A stretch of 64,000 bases of DNA from a bacterium. GTDB taxonomy: Bacteria; Armatimonadota; Abditibacteriia; Abditibacteriales; Abditibacteriaceae. Each line of letters opens with the position of its first letter. Position 1 is the first letter of the stretch. The notes under the pieces are model-generated. The model worked only from the letters and a program-made list of their open reading frames with translations, did no database searches and had not been told where the DNA came from. Location of the stretch: assembly GCA_004172935.1 (NCBI GenBank), contig SDZD01000007.1, positions 121,594-185,593 on the forward strand, read 5' to 3'. Both the position numbers and the translations under genes were made by a program. This document shows positions 24,420-32,833 of this stretch, piece after piece.

Positions 24420-24448
24420 AAAGGGGCGAACACAAAGTTCGCCCCTTT
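24420..24448 (-). terminator. Terminator after sulfatase
   Basis: AAAGGGGCGAAC (24420-24431) and GTTCGCCCCTTT (24437-24448) pair perfectly around a five-base loop, 12 bases after the sulfatase stop. Minus-strand sequence after it begins TTCTTATT. Confidence 0.8.
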
Positions 24449-24459
24449 GGGGGAGTGGT

Positions 24460-25905
24460 TCAATAAGGCCCGACGCGGACGGGTAGGGGATCGACTGTCC
24501 ACGCCATGCGGTCGCATAGTTTTTGGAACAGCTCCATTTTTACGCCCTGATATTCGGTTGCGCACCACAGATTGTGGGTTTCGTTTGGGTCGCGTTTGAG
24601 ATCGTAGAGTTCGCCCCCCTGCTGGCCGTGGAAGGCGACGAGTTTGTGGCGCTCGGTGCGAACCATTGTGGCGTAGGCGCTGGGCTTGTCGGGAGCGTGG
24701 TGGGTGGTGCCGTAGTGTTCGCAGTAGACGGTGTCGCGGTGGTAGTTGGCCGGGGCTTGTCCGGTTAACAGCGGCCACAGCGAGCGGCCCTGCATTCCGG
24801 GGTGGTGCTGCAAGCCCGCTGCTTGCAGGAGAGTTGGGGCCAAGTCAACCAATTCGACCAGAGCTGGGCTGACCTGAGCTTTGATGTGCCCCGGCCACGA
24901 GATGATTAGTGGCACTCGTGTCGCGGGTTCGTAGAAGTGCGGGCCTTTCAGATAGATACCGTGGTCGCCGAGCATTTCGCCGTGGTCGGACATGAAGATG
25001 ACGATGGTGTTTTCGAGTTGTCCGGTGCGCTCCAGAGCATCGAGCATTCGCCCTACCTGAGCATCGACGAGGTCGCACATGGCCCAGTAGGCGGCACGGA
25101 TGAGGCGATGGTCGTCGTCGCTCATTTTATTGAACGGGTAAAGGTCCTTTTGGCCGCCATAGGCTCCGGTATGGTCGATGCGCTGGAATATTGGCTTATC
25201 TTCCAGTTCGCCCTCGACGTAGTTGGGCAGAGGGATTTGGTCGAGTTTGTCGAGATAGGGTTGCAGGTAGTCGGCGGGCGGGTCGAAGGGGTGATGCGGG
25301 TCGTAGATGTTGACCGAAAACAGCCACGGGAAGCTCGAATTGGCTTCCTCTTCGATGAAGTCGATAGCTTTTTGGGCGCACCATGTCGTTTGATGGAACT
25401 GTGGCTCCATGCTGGTTTCGACGTATTTGGAGCCTTTGAAAGATTGGCGACCGTATTTGAGTCCCTGATCGCGCAGAGATTCGTTGTAGTCGCCTTTGGG
25501 CCAGTGACCGTCGGGGTGGTGTGACCAGAAGAACTCGGAGTAGCCGTCGTTAATACGGCGTTCGCGCACCGGGCAGACGCGCGGATCGCACGCCGATAGA
25601 TGCAGCTTTCCGGAGAGGCCGCAGCTATAGCCAGCCTCTCCGAGAATGCGCGTCACTAGCATTTCTTCTGCGGGCAAGCACTGACCGTTCTGACGGGCGC
25701 GTGTGGTGCGCGGGTAGCGTCCCGATAGAAAACTGGCACGGGACGGGGTGCAGAGCGGGTTCTGGCAATAGGCCGCATCGAAACGGGTTCCGTTGGCGGC
25801 CAAACGGTCGAGATTAGGGGTTTTAACCCATGAGTTGCCGTAGCAACCCAGCGTGTCAAAACGCTGCTGGTCGGTGCATATCCACAGAATATTCGGGCTT
25901 TTCAT
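24460..25905 (-). CDS. Formylglycine-type sulfatase
   Basis: A 481-residue sulfatase. The start MKSPNILWICTDQQRFDTLGCYG is typical and carries metal ligands. The modification site is LCTPSRASFLSGRYP, with Cys52 in C-T-P-S-R. Later FMSDHGEMLGDHGIYLKGPHFYEPATRVPLIISWPG gives further metal and active-site residues. No signal peptide is seen, so it is either cytoplasmic or exported by an unrecognised route. It needs a formylglycine-generating enzyme; the nearby FGE-fold protein at 16014 lacks the cysteines for that. Adjacent genes encode a sulfotransferase and a glycoside hydrolase. Confidence 0.92.
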   Translation of the reverse strand: MKSPNILWICTDQQRFDTLGCYGNSWVKTPNLDRLAANGTRFDAAYCQNPLCTPSRASFLSGRYPRTTRARQNGQCLPAEEMLVTRILGEAGYSCGLSGKLHLSACDPRVCPVRERRINDGYSEFFWSHHPDGHWPKGDYNESLRDQGLKYGRQSFKGSKYVETSMEPQFHQTTWCAQKAIDFIEEEANSSFPWLFSVNIYDPHHPFDPPADYLQPYLDKLDQIPLPNYVEGELEDKPIFQRIDHTGAYGGQKDLYPFNKMSDDDHRLIRAAYWAMCDLVDAQVGRMLDALERTGQLENTIVIFMSDHGEMLGDHGIYLKGPHFYEPATRVPLIISWPGHIKAQVSPALVELVDLAPTLLQAAGLQHHPGMQGRSLWPLLTGQAPANYHRDTVYCEHYGTTHHAPDKPSAYATMVRTERHKLVAFHGQQGGELYDLKRDPNETHNLWCATEYQGVKMELFQKLCDRMAWTVDPLPVRVGPY

Positions 25906-25960
25906 GATCGGTACGACTGAGCGCTGAACTGACGAGTTCAGGTGCGCGCTTGCTATTCGG

Positions 25961-26767
25961 TTAAGTTGGAGTGAACCAATGAGACAAGTCGCGCTGGGTA
26001 AGGTCTTGCAACTTCAAAATATCGTCGCGCAACTCGTTTTGGATGCGGGCGCGTGCCTCCGGCAAGAGCGGAGGGCGTAGTTCGTGGGGAAGGCTGGCTT
26101 CGTTGTAGCGCATCGAGGTGTTACAGGTGAACTGTTCGTCGACTCCGATGAAGCGCTGAATGTCGTGCAGGAGGCTACGTGGGTCGAAGAGAAGTTCGCG
26201 ATACAGATAGGTCTTGATGTTTTCGGCTGGGAACAAGTCGTAGTAGCGCTGCAACTGCTCGTAGTAGCGGCCCATCGAGACGTAATGCCAGATATGCTCC
26301 CAGTTGTCGGCGATGCGCTGTTGCTCGTGATTCATGGCCGTTTCGAAGTCGCGGTGCGGTTCGCGACCATCGCGAATCAGGTGCAGATAGGCCGAGTAGG
26401 CGCGGCTGACCGGGTCGCGCAAAATGGCGATGATTTTGGTGTCGGGTAACTCTTCGTGAATACGTCCGGCTACCAACGGGTGGTACAGGTACAGCGGCGA
26501 GGCTTCGCCGATAGCGATTTCGTCGCGCACGCCGTCGAATTGGGCACGATAGGCTTCTGGAGCGGTGATGGAAAGGCGATTGACATAGAGGTCGTCTCCC
26601 GGCCCCTGAAAATTCAACTGTTGGCCGCGCAGGGCGAAATAGTTGGTTTCTTTCAGGGGAGTCAAATAGACCTGAGGATGCTGGTTCAAATAATGATAAA
26701 TGGCCGTGGTTCCGGCTTTGGCAGCGCCAATGATAATGAAATTAGGCGAATGAGTGCTCGTAGACAT
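25961..26767 (-). CDS. Sulfotransferase
   Basis: A 268-residue PAPS-dependent sulfotransferase. The 5'-phosphosulfate loop reads FIIIGAAKAGTTAIYHYLNQHPQVYL and the 3'-phosphate-binding segment reads IAILRDPVSRAYSAYLHLIRDG. KETNYFAL and MRYNEASLP are typical of heparan-sulfate-like bacterial members. I start at the ATG at 26767, eight codons inside a longer frame. It would transfer sulfate to a carbohydrate or lipid. It is cotranscribed in direction with the sulfatase (55-base gap), an odd pairing because one adds and the other removes sulfate. Confidence 0.88.
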   Translation of the reverse strand: MSTSTHSPNFIIIGAAKAGTTAIYHYLNQHPQVYLTPLKETNYFALRGQQLNFQGPGDDLYVNRLSITAPEAYRAQFDGVRDEIAIGEASPLYLYHPLVAGRIHEELPDTKIIAILRDPVSRAYSAYLHLIRDGREPHRDFETAMNHEQQRIADNWEHIWHYVSMGRYYEQLQRYYDLFPAENIKTYLYRELLFDPRSLLHDIQRFIGVDEQFTCNTSMRYNEASLPHELRPPLLPEARARIQNELRDDILKLQDLTQRDLSHWFTPT

Positions 26768-27086
26768 AAAAATCCAACTGCCTCCCCACAAGGAATACCT
26801 CCTTCTAAAACCACTGAAAAAGTAGACATTTGAATGTATAAATTCAGTTGAAGTCTCTTTTATACGAATGGTTAAGGCGAAGAGATGCCCAAGAAACGCA
26901 AAATCGGCAAAAAGAATACCAATGAGGTAGGATTTGAGAGTTGCTTACTTGATTGGTGGGTGGGAACTGACATGGGGGGAGCCGTTGGCGGCGCACGACA
27001 TCGCGAATTGCTTTCGGCAGTACCCCAAAATCATCGTATTTCTTTTGCTTTGAAGTGGCAAGGGAGGGGTTTAAAATAGGTGTCTT
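26768..27086. other. Divergent intergenic region
   Basis: About 320 bases between the sulfotransferase and the isomerase gene. A 64-codon plus-strand frame (26885-27079) starts MPKKRKIGKKNTNE, but it has no ribosome-binding site or family feature that I can support. The region most likely holds two divergent promoters. Confidence 0.4.
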
Positions 27087-27977
27087 GTGACTCAGCCACA
27101 AGACATCAATTCACCAGTCGTCTCGGCGTCGAAACGCCGCAATAATATCCAACTCGCCATCTCTTCGTACTCGTATTGGCATTTTCGCGAACCGAAGGTT
27201 TCGCTCGAAAGTGTGATTCAGAAAGCGGGCGAACTGGGCGTCAATGGCGTCGATGTTCTGCACCAGCAGATGGATAGTGAAGAGCGCTCTTATCTGCATA
27301 AATTGAAGCAAACCGCCTTTCACAACGGCATTGATCTGGTGTGTTTGTCTATTCACCAGAATTTCGTTTATCCCGATGCCGAGCGTCGCCAACAGCATAT
27401 CGACCACACGATACGTTGCATCGAACTGGCGCATGAGATGGGGATTCCCTCTATCCGGCTCAATTCGGGCCGTTGGGGCACGATTGCTTCCTTCGATGAA
27501 TTGATGGCTCAACGTGGAATCGAGCCGCCACTGGAAGGTTATAGCGATGACGATGCTTTTTCATGGTGCATCGACTCCATCGAGAAGTGTTTGCCCAAAG
27601 CCGAAGAGTGCGGCGTGTTGCTGGCATTGGAAAACCACTGGGGGCTGACCTACGAACCGCAGGGTGTGCTTCGCATCGCTCAGGCAGTCGATTCGCCGTG
27701 GTTGGGTGTTTTGATGGATACAGGCAACTTTTTGGAAGAGCCATACGACAAGCTCGAACTTCTGGCGCCGCACGCCGATTTCGTGCAGGCCAAGACCTAT
27801 TTCGGTGGCGGTGAGTGGTACGACCTTGATCTCGATTACAAGCGCATCGCGCAAATTCTTCGCGATGCGAACTACAGCGGCTACATCTCGCTCGAATTTG
27901 AGGGTAAGGAACACGCCGATACCGGTGTGCCCAAGAGCTTGGAAGTGCTACGCGAGGCTTTTGAAATCGCGTCGTAA
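27087..27977 (+). CDS. Sugar phosphate isomerase/epimerase (TIM barrel)
   Basis: A 296-residue xylose-isomerase-like barrel. Key segments are IQLAISSYSYWHF at the start, GVNGVDVLHQQMD, SLHQNF-like LVCLSIHQNFVYPD, IRLNSGRWG, VLLALENHWGLTYEP (metal-binding Glu and His), LGVLMDTGNF, HADFVQAKTYF and YSGYISLEFEGKE. These are the normal metal sites of this superfamily. The start codon is GTG, with AGGTG seven bases ahead. It probably acts in catabolism of a sugar or inositol-type compound, perhaps released by the neighbouring glycan-degrading enzymes; this is inference. Confidence 0.9.
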   Translation: MTQPQDINSPVVSASKRRNNIQLAISSYSYWHFREPKVSLESVIQKAGELGVNGVDVLHQQMDSEERSYLHKLKQTAFHNGIDLVCLSIHQNFVYPDAERRQQHIDHTIRCIELAHEMGIPSIRLNSGRWGTIASFDELMAQRGIEPPLEGYSDDDAFSWCIDSIEKCLPKAEECGVLLALENHWGLTYEPQGVLRIAQAVDSPWLGVLMDTGNFLEEPYDKLELLAPHADFVQAKTYFGGGEWYDLDLDYKRIAQILRDANYSGYISLEFEGKEHADTGVPKSLEVLREAFEIAS

Positions 27978-28105
27978 GTCGTAAGGCGGTATAAAACCGC
28001 AGCCAACGAGAATGGCCCTGACGATGTCGGGCGCCCCACCTTCGTCGGCAAAGAGCGCTCGTGAGCGCCGCACGTTTAGCGGGAGTGGAGGGGCGCAAAA
28101 ATGAA

Positions 28106-28125
28106 AGACGCGCCGAGGCACGTCT
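28106..28125. repeat. Short inverted repeat of AGACGCGCC type
   Basis: AGACGCGCC (28106-28114) and GGCACGTCT (28117-28125) pair with one mismatch, followed by CTACGGGG. The wording resembles the AGACGTGCC/GGCACGTCT repeats seen in intergenic DNA of several bacterial phyla. It is not followed by a T-run. Confidence 0.45.
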
Positions 28126-28162
28126 CTACGGGGGCTAAGCGCGGCTTTTGATGCCCCGGAAA

Positions 28163-28555
28163 TCAATCGGTTTTGGTTTCTGGGGCGGTGTTTTGTGCGG
28201 AGGTGCGTTCTTTGGCTTCTTGGCCCGGTTTCCAGCGGGTTTGTGTCATCCAAGGCTGGACTTCGATGTGTTGGAGCCAGTCTTTTACGGTGGGAATCCA
28301 GCCCAGATCGTCTTTGACGTGTTGTTCGCCGATGGCGCGCACCGGGACGGCTTTGCCATCGGAGTTGTGAATGACTACTCCGAACAGCTTTTCACATAGG
28401 AAGATGCCTTCGGAGTGGTGGCGAAGAGCGCGATGGCGCAAATCGCTGAGGTGGGCCTTCGATTCGTCGAACCATGAGTGAATGGGGAGGTAGTCTTCGA
28501 CTGTTCCACCGAAGAGGCGAACCGAGCGTTCGGCATGATAGAAAGGATGGGCCAA
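28163..28555 (-). CDS. Conserved hypothetical protein, DUF6915-like
   Basis: A 130-residue soluble protein. It begins AHPFYHAERSVRLFGGTVEDYLPIHSWFDESKAHLSDLRHRALRHHSEGIFLCEKLFG and goes on with VPVRAIGEQHVKDDLGWIPTVKDWL. Many histidines (HAE, IHSW, RALRHHSEG, EQHV) suggest metal binding. I recall this layout from a family of small proteins labelled DUF6915, with moderate certainty. The start is TTG: AGGAG lies ten bases ahead, within the end of the upstream gene, and only one base separates the two coding regions. It is therefore translationally coupled to that gene. Confidence 0.7.
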   Translation of the reverse strand: MAHPFYHAERSVRLFGGTVEDYLPIHSWFDESKAHLSDLRHRALRHHSEGIFLCEKLFGVVIHNSDGKAVPVRAIGEQHVKDDLGWIPTVKDWLQHIEVQPWMTQTRWKPGQEAKERTSAQNTAPETKTD

Positions 28556-28556
28556 T

Positions 28557-29123
28557 TTAGCTCTCCTGTGGTGGGATGTCGGTGAGAAGGTTAGTTTGGA
28601 AATCGGCGATGAAGGAGCCTTCGAGCGAATATTCTCCGGTGCCGAAGCCGTCGCCGAGCAGTTGAGCGCCCAATTCGTAGATGAAAAGTTCCAGCGCTTC
28701 TTCTGTCCACTGCTGGCGCGTTACCGTTAATTTCTCGGTGGGATTACGATAGTAGAAGGGAGTTGCCGGGCTTTGTCCCAGTGGCCCATTTTGGAGGCTG
28801 GTGATTATTTCTTCGCGCGAAAGTTCGCCAGTCGCTGTTTTCGCTGCCTGGAAGTGGGTGAAGCCTTCGTCGCTACCGCCGTCGTAGCGTATGGTCATTT
28901 GAGTAACGCCCAGATCTATCAACTCCTGTAATGCGAGTTGGGCGGTAGTCTGAAGTTTCTTTTGGTTTAGGGGGCACTGAGCGGGTTCGTATTCGGAAAG
29001 TTGGCCGTCTGGTTCGCGCTTGTAGCGGGAGATTTGCTCGTCTACTTCGGAAGCGGGGTCTTGCTCTTTGGCGTAGGAGGCCCAGTCCTCTATAAATTCT
29101 TCGCCGAAAATGTATTTGGGCAT
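28557..29123 (-). CDS. Conserved hypothetical protein, DUF6878-like
   Basis: A 188-residue acidic protein. The central part GVTQMTIRYDGGSDEGFTHF and the C-terminal LLGDGFGTGEYSLEGSFIADFQTNLLTDIP look like conserved blocks, which I associate with the DUF6878 family, with moderate certainty. No catalytic site is evident. It is directly upstream of, and coupled to, the DUF6915-like gene. The pair probably works together; function unknown. Confidence 0.7.
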   Translation of the reverse strand: MPKYIFGEEFIEDWASYAKEQDPASEVDEQISRYKREPDGQLSEYEPAQCPLNQKKLQTTAQLALQELIDLGVTQMTIRYDGGSDEGFTHFQAAKTATGELSREEIITSLQNGPLGQSPATPFYYRNPTEKLTVTRQQWTEEALELFIYELGAQLLGDGFGTGEYSLEGSFIADFQTNLLTDIPPQES

Positions 29124-29160
29124 GGCGAAGCGATAGTTTGGTTCGCCAGTGCGGAAAACT

Positions 29161-29193
29161 AAAGGGCGCCTCGAACAATTCGGGGCGCCCTTG
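29161..29193 (-). terminator. Terminator after DUF6345-like gene
   Basis: AAAGGGCGCC (29161-29170) pairs with GGGCGCCCTT (29183-29192), with CGAA/TTCG extending the stem inside. The minus strand then reads TTTAGTTTTCC. It ends the gene at 29212 and isolates the DUF6878-like gene. Confidence 0.75.
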
Positions 29194-29211
29194 GCATGAG
29201 TGGTTCAGGCT

Positions 29212-30996
29212 TTAAGCGTGGTTCCACCACATGGTGAGCCGAGTGGGGTTGGGGAGGGCGCTGGTGTTGTACAGTGTGTCGTTTTCGTGCCCAGCGACAA
29301 TGACGGCGCTTCCATAGTTCCAGCCATCGGGGTGGCCCTGTGGGCTGCTGGCCGTTGAGCTGAGCCATGCGGACAGTGTGGGAATGCCAAGGCCAGAACG
29401 GAAGCCGAATCCGCCGCCGACCTCGTTACAGATGCCCATAGTGGTGTGGTAGCCATAGGCGCCGCGCATTCCTTTGAATATGCGCCACCAAACGCTGAAG
29501 GCCGAGCCTGACGAGTAATCGCCGCCGAAGCCATCACCTGGTACGGGGACGATGTCGCAGCCTTGCCAGACCATGTAGGTGGTGATTTCGCCGAGTCCGG
29601 TGTTGGCGCCAAGCCCAGTCATCTGGTTCGCGTGGATGATGCCGCCATTATTTTTGTAGGTTGTCATTATCCACGGGGCGCCGTGACCTTCGAGCCATGC
29701 CATGTGGACTTTGCCCGGATAATTGCGCGCACCATCGGCGTTGCCTCCGCTGGCGTGGAAATATTGCGGGTAGTTCCACAGGTATTGGGTGCGAGTTTTG
29801 GTCGGCTTGCCTGTTATCCAGTTGAAGTTATTCAGGCTCGACATGAACGAGTTGGCGTCGCTGAGCCAGCAGGAGTGGTCTTCGCGCACGATATAGAGGC
29901 CAACTTTGACCCCACCCGCCTGGGTCTGCTGCAATTGCGGGGTGTCTTGCCCGAAATTGAACTGGCCTGTGCGGAAATCGATGGGGCGAACCTGTGGTGC
30001 GGGTAGTGTTGTGCTGGTGCGTTGTAAGCCATCGGGTTGCCCATCAGCGCGTGTGGTCATGTCCATCAGCGCTTCGGGCGAGTTGGCGGCGGCTTGCACG
30101 TAAATCGCGTTCGCCGACTGTGTGCCTGCGTCGCTTTGGAACACGATGTTGTAGCGATAAACCGGCTGCGCGTACTCCATTCCCTGTTCGAGATAGATCA
30201 ACTCGCGGCTCAGTACCTGTGGTTTGGTGCCTTCAAGTACCTTCAACTGCGTCGCCAACTGGTTGTCGAAATCGCGCTTTATCTCGGCGTCTGGGCGCAA
30301 TTTGACGGCGACATCGGTTTTCTTCAGGGAGCGGAGCGTTGATGAAACTCCAGCGACGCCCTTGGCTCCTACCGTGATGTCGAGAACCGAGTTGGGGCCA
30401 AACACTGGTAAGGCGCTCACAGTGCGCGCGAAGTGGATGGAGCGGTAGCAATCCATCGGGGCTTCGGGCTTGTCGGGCGTAGAGTTTTGCCTCGTCCAAG
30501 TCGCGATTTCGCGCACTTTGAGGCTGGCATCGTCGGGGGGCACAAGCCCCAATTGCTTCACGAAACCATCTGCGAGACGGTTTGCCACTGCGGCGCTCGG
30601 TGCCACTGCGGCGTCGGCTAGGTCGGGCACTATGAGCATGGTGCCGCCCTTGGCATCAAGGGCGCCGCGTATATTTTCGCCGTCTTGCACGAAATATCCG
30701 CCTGCATTTTGGCCAAGTTTGACTCTGAGGGCGTTGCCCGCTTCACGGAACATACCCGGCGAAACATTAGAGGCGCCGAGTTTGTAGAAGTACAGGGAGG
30801 CTAGTGGGCGTAATTTGCCCGGATCAATCTTGATGACATTGGGGTCAACTTTGATGATGCCGGGGTTTTTGATTCTGTCCGGTATCTGGATGACACCGGG
30901 ACGGGGTTGGGCATTTGCGCTAGACGACAGCAAAAACAACGCGCAAGGCAATAATACGGCGAGCGGGCGCCGCCCCTGGGTAAAGTGGGCCGTCAT
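29212..30996 (-). CDS. Secreted DUF6345-like protein with caspase-type His/Cys
   Basis: A 594-residue exported protein. I start at the ATG at 30996 because it gives a clean signal peptide (AVLLPCALFLLSSSANAQ). Residues about 30-330 resemble a propeptide-like region (VANRLADGFVKQLG, YIYVQAAANSPEALMDM). The C-terminal domain begins near VGLYIVREDHSCWLSDANSFM and contains WLEGHGAPWIMTTYK (His438) and MVWQGCDIVPVPGDGF (Cys480). A His in H-G and a Cys in G-C-D about 42 residues later is the clan CD (caspase/gingipain) arrangement. Protease activity is inference. A terminator follows. Confidence 0.75.
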   Translation of the reverse strand: MTAHFTQGRRPLAVLLPCALFLLSSSANAQPRPGVIQIPDRIKNPGIIKVDPNVIKIDPGKLRPLASLYFYKLGASNVSPGMFREAGNALRVKLGQNAGGYFVQDGENIRGALDAKGGTMLIVPDLADAAVAPSAAVANRLADGFVKQLGLVPPDDASLKVREIATWTRQNSTPDKPEAPMDCYRSIHFARTVSALPVFGPNSVLDITVGAKGVAGVSSTLRSLKKTDVAVKLRPDAEIKRDFDNQLATQLKVLEGTKPQVLSRELIYLEQGMEYAQPVYRYNIVFQSDAGTQSANAIYVQAAANSPEALMDMTTRADGQPDGLQRTSTTLPAPQVRPIDFRTGQFNFGQDTPQLQQTQAGGVKVGLYIVREDHSCWLSDANSFMSSLNNFNWITGKPTKTRTQYLWNYPQYFHASGGNADGARNYPGKVHMAWLEGHGAPWIMTTYKNNGGIIHANQMTGLGANTGLGEITTYMVWQGCDIVPVPGDGFGGDYSSGSAFSVWWRIFKGMRGAYGYHTTMGICNEVGGGFGFRSGLGIPTLSAWLSSTASSPQGHPDGWNYGSAVIVAGHENDTLYNTSALPNPTRLTMWWNHA

Positions 30997-31268
30997 AGTG
31001 GTTCCTGAAAACCAAATTGGCACCCTCAAAGAATCATGGGGCGCATGGGCGCAGTTTTACCACAAAATCAATTCAAAAATGAGGAAGAAAAACCTGAAAT
31101 GGGTGAATTCCGAGGTAAACCCCTCCGCAGAAGAAAAAAAGCCAGTTGGTAAAATAAAAAGCACGCCTCATTTGCTCGAAGCGGGCTTGCTAGAAAGGTA
31201 AAAAACTGGCTGGTGGCTGATGCCATCAACCTTTATATTAGCTTTCTTTTGTCACTGCTCTTTTCACC

Positions 31269-32711
31269 ATGAAATACGAAACCGTTATCGGCATGGAAGT
31301 CCACGCCGAACTGCTTACTGAATCCAAACAATTTGTTGGTTCGCCGAACCTTGCGCTCGCTGAACCGAACACCCTTGTCGACCCGATTACGCTTGGCTTG
31401 CCCGGCGCTTTGCCCGTTCTCAATGACCGAGGCGTCGATTTATCTTTGCGTGCTGTGTTGGCGCTTGGATGCGACATTTCGCGCGATTGCTTCTTCGAGC
31501 GCAAGCACTACTTCTACCCTGACCTACCGAAGGGCTACCAAATCTCGCAGCGCGCCAAGTGTCTTGGTTTCGGTGGTTTTCTGGAAATCACCCTGCCCGA
31601 TGGTAGCACCAAAAAAATTGGGATGAACGATGTCCACATGGAAGAGGACACCGGGAAATCGACGCACGGCGAAGCGGTGGGCGATCCCGATTCGAGCTTG
31701 ATCGACCTGAACCGCGCGGGTATTCCGTTGCTTGAAATTGTTTCGGCGCCCGATATGCGCAGTGTCGAAGAAGCCGATGCCTACATGGTAGCGTTGCGCG
31801 ACATCCTATTGTTCCTCGAAATCTCCGATTGCAAAATGGAGCAGGGACGCCTCCGTTTCGAGGCTTCCATTTCGCTTCGTCCTGAAGGCTCCACCGAGTT
31901 CGGCACCCGCGTCGAAGTGAAGAACCTCAACTCGATGAAGTCGGTGCGAGATTCTATCCGTGCTGAGGTTGTGCGCCAGACCAAAATTTTGGACGCGAAT
32001 GGCACCGTGCTACAGCAGACGATGTTGTGGGACGAAGTCAAGGGAGTCACCCAACCGATGCGCTCGAAAGAGCACGCGCATGACTATCGCTACATGCCCG
32101 AACCCGACTTGGCGCCGCTGCATATCGACGACGAATGGTTGGAGCGAGTCAAGGCCGAAATGCCCGAACTGCCGCGCGCCAAGCGCGAGCGTTTGCAGAA
32201 TGAGTTGGGCCTATCGGCTTACGATGTGGACGTTCTCACCGCCACGCCCGCCATCGCTAACTACTTTGAGAAAGCGGCGGCCTCGTCCAAAAACACGCGC
32301 CTCGTCGTGAACTGGGTTTCCAACGAATTGCTCGGTCGCCTCAACGCTTCGGGCGAGACTATCGCCGAAGCTAAAGTCGCTCCCGAACAGTTGGGCGCTC
32401 TGGTGAACCTCATCGAAGATGGCACCATCTCCGGCAAAATCGCCAAAGAAGTGTTCGACGAGATGTTCGCTTCGGGCAAAGACGCTGGCGCCATCGTCGA
32501 AGATAAAGGCCTGAAGCAGATGAGCGATACCTCGGAACTCGAAGCCATCTGCCGCGCTGTTATCGAGAAACTGCCCAAAATAGTCGAGGATTATCGCGGA
32601 GGCAAAGAGAAAGCCTTCGGCGCTCTTGTTGGCGGTGTGATGAAGGAAACACGCGGCAAAGCTAACCCTGCTTTGGTTAACGAAATTCTGAAGAAGGTGT
32701 TGGACAGTTAG
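31269..32711 (+). CDS. gatB: Asp-tRNA(Asn)/Glu-tRNA(Gln) amidotransferase subunit B
   Basis: A 480-residue GatB. The opening YETVIGMEVHAELLTESKQF is the family signature; KHYFYPDLPKGYQISQ, VHMEEDTGKSTH, DLNRAGIPLLEIVSAPDMRS and FGTRVEVKNLNSMKSVRDSI follow. The C-terminal YqeY-like tail (IVEDKGLKQMSDTSELEAICRAVIEKLP... GALVGGVMKETRGKANPALVNEILKK) is complete. It phosphorylates and amidates Glu-tRNA(Gln) or Asp-tRNA(Asn) using ammonia from GatA. It is separated from gatC-gatA by about 10.5 kb. A repeat begins within its stop codon region. Confidence 0.96.
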   Translation: MKYETVIGMEVHAELLTESKQFVGSPNLALAEPNTLVDPITLGLPGALPVLNDRGVDLSLRAVLALGCDISRDCFFERKHYFYPDLPKGYQISQRAKCLGFGGFLEITLPDGSTKKIGMNDVHMEEDTGKSTHGEAVGDPDSSLIDLNRAGIPLLEIVSAPDMRSVEEADAYMVALRDILLFLEISDCKMEQGRLRFEASISLRPEGSTEFGTRVEVKNLNSMKSVRDSIRAEVVRQTKILDANGTVLQQTMLWDEVKGVTQPMRSKEHAHDYRYMPEPDLAPLHIDDEWLERVKAEMPELPRAKRERLQNELGLSAYDVDVLTATPAIANYFEKAAASSKNTRLVVNWVSNELLGRLNASGETIAEAKVAPEQLGALVNLIEDGTISGKIAKEVFDEMFASGKDAGAIVEDKGLKQMSDTSELEAICRAVIEKLPKIVEDYRGGKEKAFGALVGGVMKETRGKANPALVNEILKKVLDS

Positions 32712-32826
32712 TTTCTAGTCGTTAGTTTTTAGTGGGTGACACAGTCGGTAGGTTCTTTGAATCTATTGCAAAATGACAAAAATTGGTGGTCAAAACTAAC
32801 CACTAACGACTAAAAACTAACCACTC
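32711..32826. repeat. TTAGTTTTTAGTC repeats, inverted arrangement
   Basis: AGTCGTTAGTTTT at 32717-32729 points one way; CTAACGACTAAAAACTA at 32803-32819 points the other way and is flanked by two CTAACCACT units. The 17-mer equals 20893-20909 inverted. The element fills most of the gap between gatB and the ACT-domain gene. Confidence 0.65.
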
Positions 32827-32833
32827 AAAATCC

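Noticed and set aside
24937..25524. 195-codon plus-strand frame opposite the sulfatase
   Set aside because: The sulfatase motifs on the minus strand are decisive; the frame is a shadow.
26885..27079. 64-codon plus-strand frame MPKKRKIGKKNTNE
   Set aside because: There is no ribosome-binding site and no recognisable fold. The region is better explained as divergent promoters, though a real small gene cannot be excluded.
28106..28125. Terminator after the sugar isomerase gene
   Set aside because: The inverted repeat lies about 130 bases after the stop and has no T-run; it is better read as a dispersed repeat.
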